DNA from: Cobetia crustatorum
GTDB taxonomy: Bacteria; Pseudomonadota; Gammaproteobacteria; Pseudomonadales; Halomonadaceae
Reading direction: 5' to 3'
Length of the DNA: 64,000 nucleotides
Assembly (NCBI RefSeq): GCF_000591415.1
Contig: NZ_JEMF01000074.1
Span: 1-64,000, forward strand
Below, piece after piece: positions 30,102 to 40,223 of the stretch. Both the position numbers and the translations under genes were made by a program. Under the pieces are notes generated by a model that was given only the letters and a program-made list of their open reading frames with translations, searched no databases and had not been told where the DNA came from. Position 1 is the first letter of the stretch, and each line of letters begins with the position of its first letter.

Positions 30102-31711
30102 CTAGCGCATCAGCAGGCGACGAATCAGGCCATGAATGGCGCGCCCCGCCACACCATCGGCATAAGGGGGGTACATCAGCTTCGCTCCATTCAGCCGCCC
30201 CTTGGCAAAGACACCCTTGGCCTTGCTCAGTGTCAGGAAGCCTTCCTTCCCATGATAATGGCCCATGCCTGACGGCCCGATGCCACCAAATGGCATGTCA
30301 TCCTGCGCGACATGCAGCAAGGTGTCATTCAGGCACATGCCCCCCGCATGAGTACCTTCGGTGACGCGCTGCTGCTGGGCCTTGTCGTAACCGAAGTAAT
30401 AGAGCGCCAGCGGCCGGGGGCGTGCATTCACGTAGGCCATGGCAGCAGCCAACTCGTCTGCTGACCCCTCGAGCAACTTGCTCTTCATCGCTTCTGCCGA
30501 GGCATTCTCGATCGCGGGCAGGCCGACGATAGGCAGTAGAGGCCCGAAGATCTCGTCCTGCATCACCCGCATATCATCCGTAACATTGAGCAGCGCCATA
30601 GGCGGCATCAGGCGCTTTTCGACCAACGCAGGATCATCCCAGCCTGGCCCTGCGACCAGTGGTATGACCGTCGCACCTTTCGCGAGCGCATCATTGAGCG
30701 CCTCGCACAGACGGTCGTATTGACGCTGATTGATAATGCACGAGTAATCCGCCGTCTCGGCAAAGTGCGGATAGAAGCGCTTGAAGCTATCGCCCAGGGC
30801 ATGCACCAGATCGTCAACCTGGTCGTCGGCGCACAGCACGTAATCCGGTGCGACACAGGTCTGGCCCGCATTCATACCCTTGCCGAAGGCAGCCGTGATG
30901 CCGCCTCTCGACGCTGTGTTTCATCCGCCATCAGCTCGCGCGACATGATGACTGGTGACTTGCCGCCCAACTCCAGCGTCACCGGCGTGAGATTCTCGGC
31001 AGCGGCGCGCATCACATGCTTGCCCACTGCCGTACTCCCCGTGAACAGCAAGTGATCGAAAGGCAGCGCCGAGAAGGCTGCTGCAACGTCGGCCTCACCG
31101 GTCACCACTGCGACCTGAATCTCATCAAAGGCGTCCGCCAGCATGGTGCGCAATGCAGCTGCCGTGGCCAGTGTGAACTCACTCATCTTGATCATGACGC
31201 GGTTACCAGCGCTCAGCGCGGTAATCAGCGGTCCCAGCGCCAGATATAGCGGGTAATTCCACGGCACGATGATGCCGACCACGCCGAGCGGCTGATACAC
31301 CACTCGAGCACTGGCTGGCTGGAAGGCTGCGCTGACATGGCGTTTTGACGGCTTCATCCACCCCTTGAGATGACTACGCGCATGGCGAATGCCTTCGAAG
31401 CTGGGCACCATTTCTGCCAAGCGTGTCTCATGGGCGCTGCGGTGGCCAAAGTCAGCGCTGATAGCCGCAATCAGTGCGGCTTCATGGTGCTTGAGCGCGT
31501 CACGCAGTGCAGCTAACCAGCTACGACGTACTTCAGCGCTCGGCATGGGAGTAATAGCAAAGGCTGCACGCTGATCGACCAACAGCTGCTGCATGCGCAC
31601 CTGCTCTCTCTCTGCGGTCGTCGTTGTGGTCTCTTCGTTCGTATCGCTATCAGCAGCGAACGGAGGCATGGCAGAAGCATCAGAAGGCGAGGCAGTGGCA
31701 TCGTGCGGCAT
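30102..31711 (-). CDS. aldehyde dehydrogenase, coniferyl-aldehyde type (frameshifted as written)
   Basis: NAD(P)-dependent aldehyde oxidation. The first part (about 279 codons) holds the Rossmann domain with VGIIVPWNYPLYLALGP, FTGSTAVGKHV and the catalytic-Glu motif LELGGKSP. The second part begins at NAGQTCVAPDYVL with the nucleophilic Cys. One base is missing between 30898 and 30918; reading resumes as GITAAFGKGMNAG. The overall pattern (FGHRSAHETRLAEMVPSF, LKGWMKPSKRH) fits the CalB subgroup. An unusual Thr/Glu-rich 35-residue N-terminal extension is present, so the start may be internal. Confidence 0.85.
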
Positions 31712-31900
31712 GGGCGTATCCGATAGTGGCAGTAGGAAACAACAGGCAGGATCAGCACAGGCGGAGTGGCCAATATGGCGGCAAGCAATGAAAACACCGA
31801 TGCATGCTGTTCTAATAGCCTTCAGTTTTAGAACACTCGTTTGATTTCGTCAAAAAAAGTGCAACTTGCCCGCTCGGCATGATTTCACTATCAGCAACGT

Positions 31901-31936
31901 AAAAAGCCCTCACACCGTGGGGTGCGAGGGCTTTTT
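31901..31936 (-). terminator. terminator downstream of tRNA-Arg
   Basis: Stem AAAAAGCCCTC / GAGGGCTTTTT with an inner CACACC/GGGTG-type extension, T-rich on both strands, 43 nt beyond the tRNA 3' end. Confidence 0.8.
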
Positions 31937-31978
31937 ACAAGGGACATCATCGTGAAAGATCATGTCCCGGAATTCGTC

Positions 31979-32055
31979 TGGCGCGCCCAGCAGGATTCGA
32001 ACCTGCGACCACTGCCTTCGGAGGGCAGTACTCTATCCAGCTGAGCTATGGGCGC
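31979..32055 (-). tRNA. tRNA-Arg (anticodon CCG)
   Basis: On the minus strand a complete 77-nt cloverleaf can be drawn. The acceptor GCGCCCA pairs with TGGGCGC; discriminator G and CCA are encoded. The D arm is GCTC..GAGT. The anticodon stem is CTGCC/GGCAG around loop CTCCGAA, so the anticodon is CCG, reading CGG. The T arm is GCAGG-TTCGAAT-CCTGC. No integrase or attachment repeat is seen beside it. Confidence 0.97.
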
Positions 32056-32197
32056 GCATGCCATGACTGCTGCCAGTCAGGCGCGCTTATGGTAACGCCT
32101 TGATTCTACGTTGTCGAGATGTCACGGCAGCCGCACGGTTGCCGAGGTGCAGGGTAGCGCTATACTGGCTCGATATACTGCCCTAAAGGTGCCTGCC

Positions 32198-32740
32198 ATG
32201 CGTGTTCGCTCACTTCCTGCTTCTATTGCATTGCTCTCTGTCAGCACACGCTCTCTTTTCATGGTGCGCCGCTCACTCATGCTCAGCGTATGCTTGGCCG
32301 GCAGTCTCCTCGGGACTGCTTACAGCACCGCCAGCCTCGCTGCAGACAACTCGCGAGAAGCGATTGCCGAACGCCTCAAGCCCGTGGGCGAGCTATGCCT
32401 CAAGGGCGAAGCCTGCGCGGGAGATACGTCCGCCGCGGGCGCCCAGCAAGCTGAGCCGAGCGACTCCGATCAGGACAGCACCGCTAGCGCAGACGCCACG
32501 ATCGATGGTGAGAAAGTCTATGGTGGTATCTGCATGGCCTGCCACACTACCGGGGCGGCCGGTGCACCCCGTCTTGGCGAGGCCAGCGACTGGGAAGCAC
32601 GTCTGAGCAAGGGCACCGACACCCTCTACGGCCACGCCATCAACGGTTTCAATGCCATGCCGGCCAAGGGCGGCAACCCGGCGCTGTCCGATGACGAAGT
32701 GAAGGCCGCCGTGGATTATCTGCTCGACTCCGTGCGCTGA
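32198..32740 (+). CDS. periplasmic c-type cytochrome (c5-like)
   Basis: About 180 aa with a signal peptide (SLMLSVCLAGSLLGTAYSTASLA). A linker with acidic and Ser residues follows, then one cytochrome c domain. The haem motif is CMACH and the probable axial Met is in FNAMPAKGGNPALSDDEV. The family (cytochrome c5/class I) carries electrons to terminal oxidases. The start is likely 32198; the frame is open to 32111. A second Cys pair (LCLKGEACAG) before the domain is conserved in some c5 proteins. Confidence 0.85.
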   Translation: MRVRSLPASIALLSVSTRSLFMVRRSLMLSVCLAGSLLGTAYSTASLAADNSREAIAERLKPVGELCLKGEACAGDTSAAGAQQAEPSDSDQDSTASADATIDGEKVYGGICMACHTTGAAGAPRLGEASDWEARLSKGTDTLYGHAINGFNAMPAKGGNPALSDDEVKAAVDYLLDSVR

Positions 32741-32753
32741 CCCTCGAGCGGTA

Positions 32754-34831
32754 CTAACCGAGCAGGGAGCGCAGGCCCGCGATGGCATCCCGTCCGCGGG
32801 CCACCTTCTTTTCCTGATCCTGCGGCTTGTCGGCACGCCCTTCCCACTCGAGATCCTCGGGTGGCAGCTCGTCCAGGAAGCGACTCGGCACGCAGTCCAT
32901 CATCTCGCCGTAGGTCTTGCGCTGCCGGGCCAGTGTCAGCACCAGCGTGCGCCGTGCCCGCGTGATGCCGACGTAGGCGAGGCGACGCTCCTCCTCCACC
33001 GTCTCCATCTCGATGGAGTTACGGTGTGGCAGCAGGTCTTCTTCCAGCCCCATCACGTAGACATGCGGAAACTCGAGGCCCTTGGAGGCATGCAGCGTCA
33101 GCAGCTGCACGCGGTCCGAGTCGTCTTCCTCAGCTTGTTGCTCGAGGATATCGCGCAGTACCAGCCGTGAAATGGCCGCCGCCACATCACCGGTTTCAGT
33201 GTCACCGACCATGTCCTCGCCGCCTTCGACCTCCTCCACTTCCTGTGGATTGCCGCTGATCGACTTCTCCAGCTGATCGATCAGAATCCACACGTTGGCC
33301 ATGCGGCGCTCAGCGATCTTGGGCGCACTCGCGTTCTGATACAGCCAGCTTCATAGTCCACCTCGCGGAACAGCTCACGAATGGCGCTGATCGACTGACC
33401 AGCGTCCATCTCGCGACGCACGCGGTCCAGCGTGTGGGTGAAGCGGCCAAGGCGATCCAGCGCCCGCTCGCTCAGCTGTTCGCGCAGGCCTATCTCGCTA
33501 CATGCCGCATACAGCGAGACTTCCCGCCCAGTAGCGTAGTTGGCCAGCTTCTCAAGTGTGCCAGGCCCAACCTCACGCCGCGGTACGTTGACGATACGCA
33601 GGAAGGCGTTGTCATCGGCCGGATTGATCAGCAGGCGCAGATACGCCATCGCGTCCTTGATCTCATTGCGGCCGAAGAAGGAGGTGCCGCCGGAGAGCTT
33701 GTAAGGAATCTGGTAGTGCTGCAGCTTCAGTTCCAACAGGCGCGCCTGGAAATTGCCGCGATAGAGCACCGCGAAGTCACGCCATTCGGCGCTTTCCTTG
33801 ATGCGACGGGTCAGAATCTCGCCCGCGACGCGCTCGGCCTCCGCCTCTTCGTTGCGATTCATGATGATGCGGATCGGGTCACCATCGCCCATCTGCGACC
33901 ACAGCGTCTTCTCGTAGACGTGCGGATTGTTGGCGATCAGGGTGTTGGCCGCGCGCAGGATGATGCCGGTGGAGCGATAGTTCTGCTCCAGCTTGATCAG
34001 ATTCAAACGCGGAAAATCCTCACCCAGCGTGACCAGATTCTCTGGTCGCGCCCCGCGCCAGGCGTAGATCGACTGATCATCGTCGCCCACGACGGTGAAG
34101 GTCTGACGGTCCTGCATCAGCATCTTCACCAGCAGATACTGACTGATGTTGGTGTCCTGATACTCATCGACCAGCATGTAGTGGATGCGCCGCTGCCAGC
34201 GTGCCAAGGCTTCAGGATGATCACGGAACACCACTACCGGCAACAGGATGAGGTCATCGAAATCGACCGCGTTGTAGGCCTTGAGGTGACGGTTGTAGGC
34301 CTCGTAGATCACGGCGGCGTACTGGGCGTCTTCATCCTCGGCATACGACAGCGCCGCGCCGGGCAAGATCAGGTCATTCTTCCAGGTGGAAATCTGGCTC
34401 TGCACCGCGTTGATCTGCTCGGCGTCAGTGTCAGCCTCCTTGTGCATCAGCTCCTTGATCAACACCTTGGCATCATCGGTATCAAACAGTGAGAAGCCCG
34501 GTTTGTAGCCCAGCGTCTTCAGCTCACTGCGAATGATGGTCAGGCCGAGGGTGTGGAAGGTCGAGACGATCAGACCATGCCCCTCACGGCCCTTGAGCAT
34601 CTTGCCGACACGCTCCTTCATCTCGCGCGCCGCCTTGTTGGTGAAGGTGACCGCGGCGATGTTGCGCGCCTTCATGCCGCATTCCTGGACCAGATAGGCG
34701 ATCTTGGTCGTGATCACGCTGGTCTTGCCTGACCCAGCACCGGCCAGCACCAGACAGGGGCCATCAATGGCACGCACGGCTTCCTGCTGGCGGGGATTAA
34801 GCTTGGCGAGGCGATCACGGATCTCGGTCAT
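32754..34831 (-). CDS. rep: ATP-dependent DNA helicase Rep (frameshifted as written)
   Basis: UvrD-family 3'-5' helicase that helps replication past bound proteins. Motifs in the long N-terminal frame are LAGAGSGKTSVIT (Walker A), VTFTNKAAREMKERV, VDEYQDTN and VGDDDQSIYAWRGA. The C-terminal frame has LTLHASKGLEFPHVY and RRLAYVGITRARR. The frames join near 33348, where GAAGCTGG should be GAAGCCTGG, restoring DYEAWLYQ. Corrected length is about 692 aa. Sequence after motif I resembles Rep more than UvrD. The start at 34831 has AGGA 7-8 nt upstream. Confidence 0.92.
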
Positions 34832-34927
34832 CACGGTGTCCTGCGGGGCGAAGGAATAAGCGGAAAACACATCACACTGACCATTGCTCGGTCAGCGATA
34901 CGGCAAAACGCACGATGATGCAGCCCA

Positions 34928-35401
34928 TCAATCGAGCTGGACGGCACCGGCGAAGTCGAGCTGACGCCAGCTCTCGTAGACGACGACAGCCACTGCATTC
35001 GACAGATTCATGCTGCGGCTGTCAGCCAGCATCGGCAGACGCAATACCTGCTCGCGCGGCAGGCTATCGAGCAGTGCCTGTGGCAGGCCACGTGTCTCGG
35101 GGCCAAACACCAGTGCATCACCGGCCTGGAAACTGGCTTCATGCGGTGCGGTGCGCCCACGCGTGGAAAGCGCAAACATGCGCGCAGGCTTCACCGTCAT
35201 GACGAAGTCATCAAGACTGGCATGACGCTGCACACGTGCCCACTCATGATAATCCAGCCCGGCACGTCGCAGACGTTTGTCATCCAGCTCGAAGCCCAGC
35301 GGCTCAATCAGATGCAGGCGATAGCCGGTATTGGCACACAGCCGGATGATATTGCCGGTATTGGGCGGAATCTCGGGCTGATAGAGCACGATATCGAGCA
35401 T
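34928..35401 (-). CDS. trmL: tRNA (cytidine/uridine-34-2'-O)-methyltransferase
   Basis: SPOUT-class methylase of the tRNA wobble base, 157 aa. The N-terminal [26 protein letters not shown] is family-typical. The SAM-binding knot is formed by FGPETRGLP and [22 protein letters not shown]. It lies downstream of yfaZ-like on the same strand after a terminator. Confidence 0.94.
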   Translation of the reverse strand: MLDIVLYQPEIPPNTGNIIRLCANTGYRLHLIEPLGFELDDKRLRRAGLDYHEWARVQRHASLDDFVMTVKPARMFALSTRGRTAPHEASFQAGDALVFGPETRGLPQALLDSLPREQVLRLPMLADSRSMNLSNAVAVVVYESWRQLDFAGAVQLD

Positions 35402-35472
35402 GAGCAGACTCGCAGCGGAAAGCGAAGACAGGGCGTAAGCGGGCAGAAATCATGCGCCGCGACAACGAAAAA

Positions 35473-35492
35473 GCGGGCCCCGAAGGGCCCGC
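35473..35492 (-). terminator. terminator of the yfaZ-like gene
   Basis: Perfect 8-bp GCGGGCCC/GGGCCCGC stem with a CGAA loop and TTTTT on the minus strand. Confidence 0.85.
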
Positions 35493-35546
35493 CATCTTAC
35501 CGCACTGCGCCGTAATCTCGCAGGGAACGATGATGCAGTACGAGGA

Positions 35547-36106
35547 TCAGAACTGCAGACGCATGCCGACCAGCGGGCCGGAATCCAGCGTGCGTTCGTC
35601 ACGGTTCTCGAAGTCAGCCTTGACCTTGCGATAGCCGACATAGCCTTCGACATTGTCGATGACCTGATAACGGGCGCGCAGGCCGTACTCGTAGCTGTGC
35701 TCGAGATCATTGCTGGTCGCGACATCCGGGGTCACGTAGCCGTAGCCACCCAGCGAGACGCGCGGGGCGCCCGGCAGATAGTAGTAGCCATAGCCGCCGA
35801 GACCCAGACCGCCACCGTCGCCGTGGTCGGTGTCATACTGGCTCCAACGTGCGCCGAGGCCCACGTCGTATTCGCTGGTGCGCTCGGTGCCCAGCAGCTG
35901 GATGTGGCCAGCAGTGACATCGTCGTGGTCGTCGCTGGACAGGATACCGCCGCCGAGCTGGACGCGTTGCTGATCTCGCCATTCAACTCGCCCTGTACGG
36001 CTTCAGTGTTGAGGTTGAGATCAGCATTGCCAGCCAGAGCCGGGGCAGACAGGCTGGCGGCAAGGATGGCTGCGGAAAGGCCGAGAATGTTACGGTGAGC
36101 TGTCAT
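35547..36106 (-). CDS. YfaZ-like outer membrane protein (frameshifted as written)
   Basis: Small beta-barrel envelope protein of about 186 aa. It has a clear signal peptide (LGLSAAILAASLSAPALA), then NADLNLNTEAVQGELNG. The frame then breaks at about 35970-35980. In the next frame the sequence continues QQRVQLGGGILSSDDH, with alternating strands rich in Gly and Tyr (GGYGYYYLPGAPRVSLGGYGY) and a C-terminal strand ending in Phe (GPLVGMRLQF), the barrel-insertion signal. Function of the YfaZ family is unclear. Confidence 0.8.
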
Positions 36107-36160
36107 GTGTATCTCTCTACTGTGGGCTGGAATGTAGATGTGTGCGGGTCGTGAGCGCTC

Positions 36161-36835
36161 TCAGGCGCTCTGGAGACCATATTGCGCACGGTAGTCGCGG
36201 ATAGCTGCCGCGTGCCCAGACAGTTCCTGCTGTGCGTATGTCTCAAGATACTCCAGTACCTGGTCGAGCGTCACGATACTGACCACGGGCATGGAGAAAC
36301 GTGCCTCCACTTCCTGGATGGCACTGTTCGCTTTCAGGCCACCCTGACCATCGGGAGCTCGCTCCTGACGGTCGAGAGCGATCACGACACCCGCTGCCTT
36401 GGCATCGGCAGCATGGATGATCTCCATCACTTCACCGATCGCGGTACCGGCAGTGATGACGTCATCGATGATCATCACACGACCTTCGAGGGGCGCGCCG
36501 ACCAGCGAGCCACCTTCACCATGGGTCTTGGCTTCCTTGCGATTGAAGGTAAACGGCATATCACGATCATGATGGTCGGCCAGCGCGACGGCCGTCACGG
36601 CCCCCAATGGGATGCCCTTATAGGCCGGGCCGAACAGTACATCGGCGTCTAGATCCGATTCGACGATGGCGCGCGCGTAGAAACGACCGAGGCGCGCCAA
36701 CGCCTTGCCGGAGCGGAATAGGCCAGCATTGAAGAAGTAAGGGCTCACACGCCCGGACTTGAGCGTAAACTCGCCAAACCGCAGCACGTCCTGCTCGATG
36801 GCAAATTCAATGAACTCCCGCTGGTAGTCCTGCAT
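36161..36835 (-). CDS. pyrE: orotate phosphoribosyltransferase
   Basis: Makes OMP from orotate and PRPP in pyrimidine synthesis. It is 224 aa, the expected length. Motifs are [27 protein letters not shown] and the PRPP-binding [15 protein letters not shown]. It is divergent from crc, an order kept in pseudomonads. Confidence 0.97.
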   Translation of the reverse strand: MQDYQREFIEFAIEQDVLRFGEFTLKSGRVSPYFFNAGLFRSGKALARLGRFYARAIVESDLDADVLFGPAYKGIPLGAVTAVALADHHDRDMPFTFNRKEAKTHGEGGSLVGAPLEGRVMIIDDVITAGTAIGEVMEIIHAADAKAAGVVIALDRQERAPDGQGGLKANSAIQEVEARFSMPVVSIVTLDQVLEYLETYAQQELSGHAAAIRDYRAQYGLQSA

Positions 36836-36921
36836 CCGATATCACCTTTGAATTCGTTAGCCATTTACCAAATCGTCTAAAGCTCGGGTATCATACAGGC
36901 GCGACGAACTAGGGACCACGT

Positions 36922-37689
36922 ATGAAAATCGCTACAGTTAACGTCAATGGTATTCGAGAAGCGGTCAGCCGCGGCTTCCTCGACTGGCTTGCCAGTCAGG
37001 ACGCCGACGTCGTCTGCATCCAGAACCTCAAGGCCAAGAGCTTCGAGCTCGACGACAATGTCCTCTATCCGGAAGGGTATGAAGGCTACTTCCTTGACGC
37101 CGAGAAAGAGGGTTTCTCCGGTGTCGGGCTCTATTGTCGCAAGATTCCCAAGGCCATCATGTATGGTCTGGGCTTCGAGCAATGCGACAACGAAGGCCGC
37201 TACCTGCAGGCCGATTACGACCGCTTCAGCATCTGCTCCTTCCTGATGCCTGATGGTAGTGATCCGGTCGCCAAAGGCGCCTTCATGGAGCAGTATCAGG
37301 AATATCTCAACAAGCTACGCCGCAAGCGTCGTGATTACATGATCTGCGGCACCTGGCATGTGGCCCACAAGACCGTCGACCTAGCCAACTGGTCCGACAA
37401 CCAGATGACGCCGGGCTTCAAGCCGGAAGAGCGCGCATGGATGGATCAGGTCTTCGGCCCGATCGGTTTCATTGACGCCTTCCGCGAAGTCAACCGTGAG
37501 GCGCACCAGTACTCCTGGTGGCCGGCACTGGATAGCGACCAGCCGCGCGCCCGCCAAGAAGGCTGGCGCCTGGATTATCAGGTCATCGACCCGAATCTGC
37601 GCCGCCATATCAAGGATGCGTGGATCGACACCGAGGCGACCTTTAGCGAGTTCGCACCGGTCATTGTCGAGTACGACCTCGAGCTGTGA
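36922..37689 (+). CDS. crc: catabolite repression control protein Crc
   Basis: A 255-aa member of the exonuclease III (EEP) fold without its catalytic residues. The metal-binding Glu position reads CIQNLKA instead of the enzyme's QET. The GDxN motif reads CGTWHVAH. The final SDH reads FSEFAPVIVEYD. These changes, and matches such as GLGFEQCDNEGRYLQADYDRFSI and REVNREAHQYSWWP, place it with Pseudomonas Crc, which works with Hfq to repress translation of carbon-source genes. The pyrE-crc-rph position agrees. Many annotations would call it xth. Confidence 0.88.
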   Translation: MKIATVNVNGIREAVSRGFLDWLASQDADVVCIQNLKAKSFELDDNVLYPEGYEGYFLDAEKEGFSGVGLYCRKIPKAIMYGLGFEQCDNEGRYLQADYDRFSICSFLMPDGSDPVAKGAFMEQYQEYLNKLRRKRRDYMICGTWHVAHKTVDLANWSDNQMTPGFKPEERAWMDQVFGPIGFIDAFREVNREAHQYSWWPALDSDQPRARQEGWRLDYQVIDPNLRRHIKDAWIDTEATFSEFAPVIVEYDLEL

Positions 37690-37764
37690 TCACTACCGTC
37701 ACGCCTTGAGGTTACCGGCCTTGTGCCACCCTGCCAGTCGCATGGAGTGCCATCAGGTACTCAC

Positions 37765-37802
37765 GAAAACGCCCCCACCGCGCAAGCGATGGGGGCGTTT
37801 TC
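37765..37802. terminator. bidirectional terminator crc / rph
   Basis: Stem GAAAACGCCCCCA / TGGGGGCGTTTTC between the convergent genes, with T-rich ends on both strands. Confidence 0.88.
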
Positions 37803-37829
37803 TTGTTGCGGCATACTACCGTCAAGCGA

Positions 37830-38576
37830 TCAGGCGCTGGTAGGCATACCCAGCGCAGCACGCTGTGCAGCAAACAGCTCAATGCCGGTACGCTCAGCGA
37901 GATCCAACAACGCGTTGAGCTCGGCGCGATCGAAAGCGGCACCTTCTGCGGTGCCCTGCACCTCGATCAACCCCTTGCCCTCGGCCATCACGACATTCAT
38001 GTCGGTATCGGCCTTGCTGTCTTCCGGATAGTCGAGATCGGTGACAGGCACGCCCTTGTAGATACCCACCGATACCGCGCTGACCAGGCTCACCAGCGGA
38101 TCAGTGGTGATCTTGCGATCGCGTTGCAGCCCCTGCAGCGCATCCACCAGCGCCACGCAGCCACCGGTAATCGCTGCAGTACGGGTACCGCCATCGGCCT
38201 GCAGCACATCGCAATCGATGGTGATGGTGAACTCGCCCAGCTTCTTGAGATCGATCGCGGCACGCAGTGCACGACCAATCAAACGCTGAATCTCGACCGT
38301 ACGGCCACCCTGCTTGCCACGCGCCGCTTCGCGATCATTCCGGGTATGCGTTGCACGCGGCAACATGCCGTACTCGGCGGTCAGCCAGCCCTTGCCAGAC
38401 CCGCGCAGCCAGCGCGGCACACCCGGCACGACAGACGCGGTACACAGCACACGAGTTTCCCCGAATTCCACCAATACCGAGCCCTCGGCGTGCCGAGTGA
38501 ACTCACGGGTCAGACGGATCTCGCGCGGCTGCTCCGGGGTGCGGCCACTGGGACGGGTCACGTTGGCTTCGCTCAT
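37830..38576 (-). CDS. rph: ribonuclease PH
   Basis: Phosphate-dependent 3' trimming of tRNA, 248 aa and hexameric. Motifs are [19 protein letters not shown] at the N-terminus, [48 protein letters not shown], and [19 protein letters not shown] with phosphate-site residues. It appears full length, unlike the truncated E. coli K-12 form. Confidence 0.96.
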   Translation of the reverse strand: MSEANVTRPSGRTPEQPREIRLTREFTRHAEGSVLVEFGETRVLCTASVVPGVPRWLRGSGKGWLTAEYGMLPRATHTRNDREAARGKQGGRTVEIQRLIGRALRAAIDLKKLGEFTITIDCDVLQADGGTRTAAITGGCVALVDALQGLQRDRKITTDPLVSLVSAVSVGIYKGVPVTDLDYPEDSKADTDMNVVMAEGKGLIEVQGTAEGAAFDRAELNALLDLAERTGIELFAAQRAALGMPTSA

Positions 38577-38788
38577 GGGGATTCCTTGTTGCAGTGTTCG
38601 GGAGGCCAGAGTCTACACGCCACAGCCATAGGCGACGACCTCCTCCCGCACTGTACAGACTGGGCGCTGCATGATGGCGAGCGTACAATTCAGGCAATCA
38701 TCGCGGGCATACTGACATATTCTTGTGGCATGCCTGCCCGCACCACCCTCTTTGCCTATTCTTTCTCTCAACCGACAAGGAGCATGTC

Positions 38789-39652
38789 ATGGTCCACAGT
38801 ATGACTGCCTTCAGCCGCCAGACCCACGAAGCTGACTACGGCACCCTGACACTGGAACTGCGCTCGGTGAATCAGCGCTACCTCGAACCGCACTTCCGCC
38901 TGCCAGATAGCCTGCGCGAACTCGAAAGCGCCTTCCGTGACGGCCTGCGCAAGCGTTTGAATCGTGGCAAGGTCGAGCTCTCACTACGTTTTGATGCCGA
39001 AGCCGGTGCCGACAGCCTCGCCGTCGATGCCAGCCGCCTGGGTGAACTCAGTCGCGTACTCGCCGAAGTCGGCCAGCACTGCCCGGATGCTCCCCAACCG
39101 TCACGTCTCGCACTGCTCGACTACCCCGGCGTGCTGGTGCGTGAAGGTGCCGATCACGAACGTATCAAGGCCGACGCCCTCAGCCTCTTCAAACGTGCAT
39201 TGGATGAACACATCGAAGGCCGTGCCCGCGAAGGTGAACGCCTCGCCGAACTGATCAGTGCGCGCCTCGATGGCGTGGATATCCACGTCGCCGAAGTCCG
39301 TCGTCTGATGCCCGACATCCTCACCCGCCAGCGTGAAGCACTGCTCGCCCGCCTCGAAGAAGTGCGTGCCACTCTCGACCCGCAGCGTCTGGAAGCCGAA
39401 CTGACGCTGATGGCCCAGAAGGCCGACGTCGACGAAGAACTCGACCGCCTCGCCACTCACACCCACGAAGTGCGTCGCCAGCTCACCCAGAAGGGACCCA
39501 TCGGCCGCCGCCTCGACTTCCTGATGCAAGAACTCAACCGCGAAGCCAACACCCTCTCCTCCAAGTCCGTCGTCGCCGAAACCACTCGCTGCGCCGTGGA
39601 GCTCAAGGTACTGATCGAACAGATGCGCGAGCAGATTCAGAATATCGAGTGA
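38789..39652 (+). CDS. yicC: YicC-family endoribonuclease
   Basis: A 287-aa protein of the YicC family, with RNase activity reported for E. coli YicC. It has the N-terminal MVHSMTAFSRQ and GTLTLELRSVNQRYLEPHFRLPD, a helical middle, and the C-terminal DUF1732 signature GRRLDFLMQELNREANTLSSKS. AAGGAG 7 nt before the ATG at 38789 gives the start. In related genomes gmk follows directly; here about 17 kb intervenes. Confidence 0.94.
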   Translation: MVHSMTAFSRQTHEADYGTLTLELRSVNQRYLEPHFRLPDSLRELESAFRDGLRKRLNRGKVELSLRFDAEAGADSLAVDASRLGELSRVLAEVGQHCPDAPQPSRLALLDYPGVLVREGADHERIKADALSLFKRALDEHIEGRAREGERLAELISARLDGVDIHVAEVRRLMPDILTRQREALLARLEEVRATLDPQRLEAELTLMAQKADVDEELDRLATHTHEVRRQLTQKGPIGRRLDFLMQELNREANTLSSKSVVAETTRCAVELKVLIEQMREQIQNIE

Positions 39653-39723
39653 AGGTGGCATTTGGTGGGCGCCCGCGAACCTGGTATTCTCCTGGTCACG
39701 CTGGGCGCCATGCGAGCATACGA

Positions 39724-40179
39724 TCACCTCGTGCGAGGCGGAATTTCTGGCCATTGCATGTCAACACGCAATGATCGGATCAGCTCTGGAATCTGATGAT
39801 CCTCAAGATCAAGGTGCTTCAAACCGCATTCCCATACGACAAGCACTCTCCAACCAAGCTGTCTCAGCTCATCCTGAACTCTGGCATCGCGGGCCATGTT
39901 GGCCTCGAACTTCTGTTGCCAGAACTCAGGCCTCGTCTTCGGGCTGGCGGCGTAGAAACACTTTTCATGTCGATGCCAGAAACAGCCATGCACGAAGATG
40001 ACGAGTGAGTGACGCTTGAGAACCAGGTCGGGAGAGCCGGGAAGACCGCGTCGGTGCAGGCGATAGCGGAACCCCTGTGCGTGCAGATACTGACGCAACT
40101 GGATTTCAGGCTTCGTATTCTTGCTCTTGATGGACCCCATCATCCGGGAACGCACTTGAGGATCAACCACATCAGTCAT
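39724..40179 (-). CDS. vsr: very short patch repair endonuclease
   Basis: Nicks next to T:G mismatches that arise when 5-methylcytosine deaminates, and so accompanies C5 methyltransferases. It is 151 aa. Motifs are VDPQVRSRMMGSIKSKNTKPE, LPGSPDLVLKRHSLVIFVHGCFWHRHEKC (catalytic Asp and zinc-site residues), RPEFWQQKFEANMARD and WRVLVVWECGLK. AGGGGG sits before the ATG at 40179. It is divergent from the methyltransferase, with only 44 nt between start codons, so the two probably share control. Confidence 0.95.
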   Translation of the reverse strand: MTDVVDPQVRSRMMGSIKSKNTKPEIQLRQYLHAQGFRYRLHRRGLPGSPDLVLKRHSLVIFVHGCFWHRHEKCFYAASPKTRPEFWQQKFEANMARDARVQDELRQLGWRVLVVWECGLKHLDLEDHQIPELIRSLRVDMQWPEIPPRTR

Positions 40180-40223
40180 GTCAGCCCCCTGCTTCATTCA
40201 GGCATCAATTCAGGCTTAGAACC

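Noticed and set aside
31979-32055. tRNA-Arg as an island attachment site
   Set aside because: No integrase, phage genes or partial repeat of the tRNA 3' end are seen nearby.
36922-37689. Exonuclease III (xth) call for the gene between pyrE and rph
   Set aside because: All three catalytic motifs are altered and the sequence and context match Crc.
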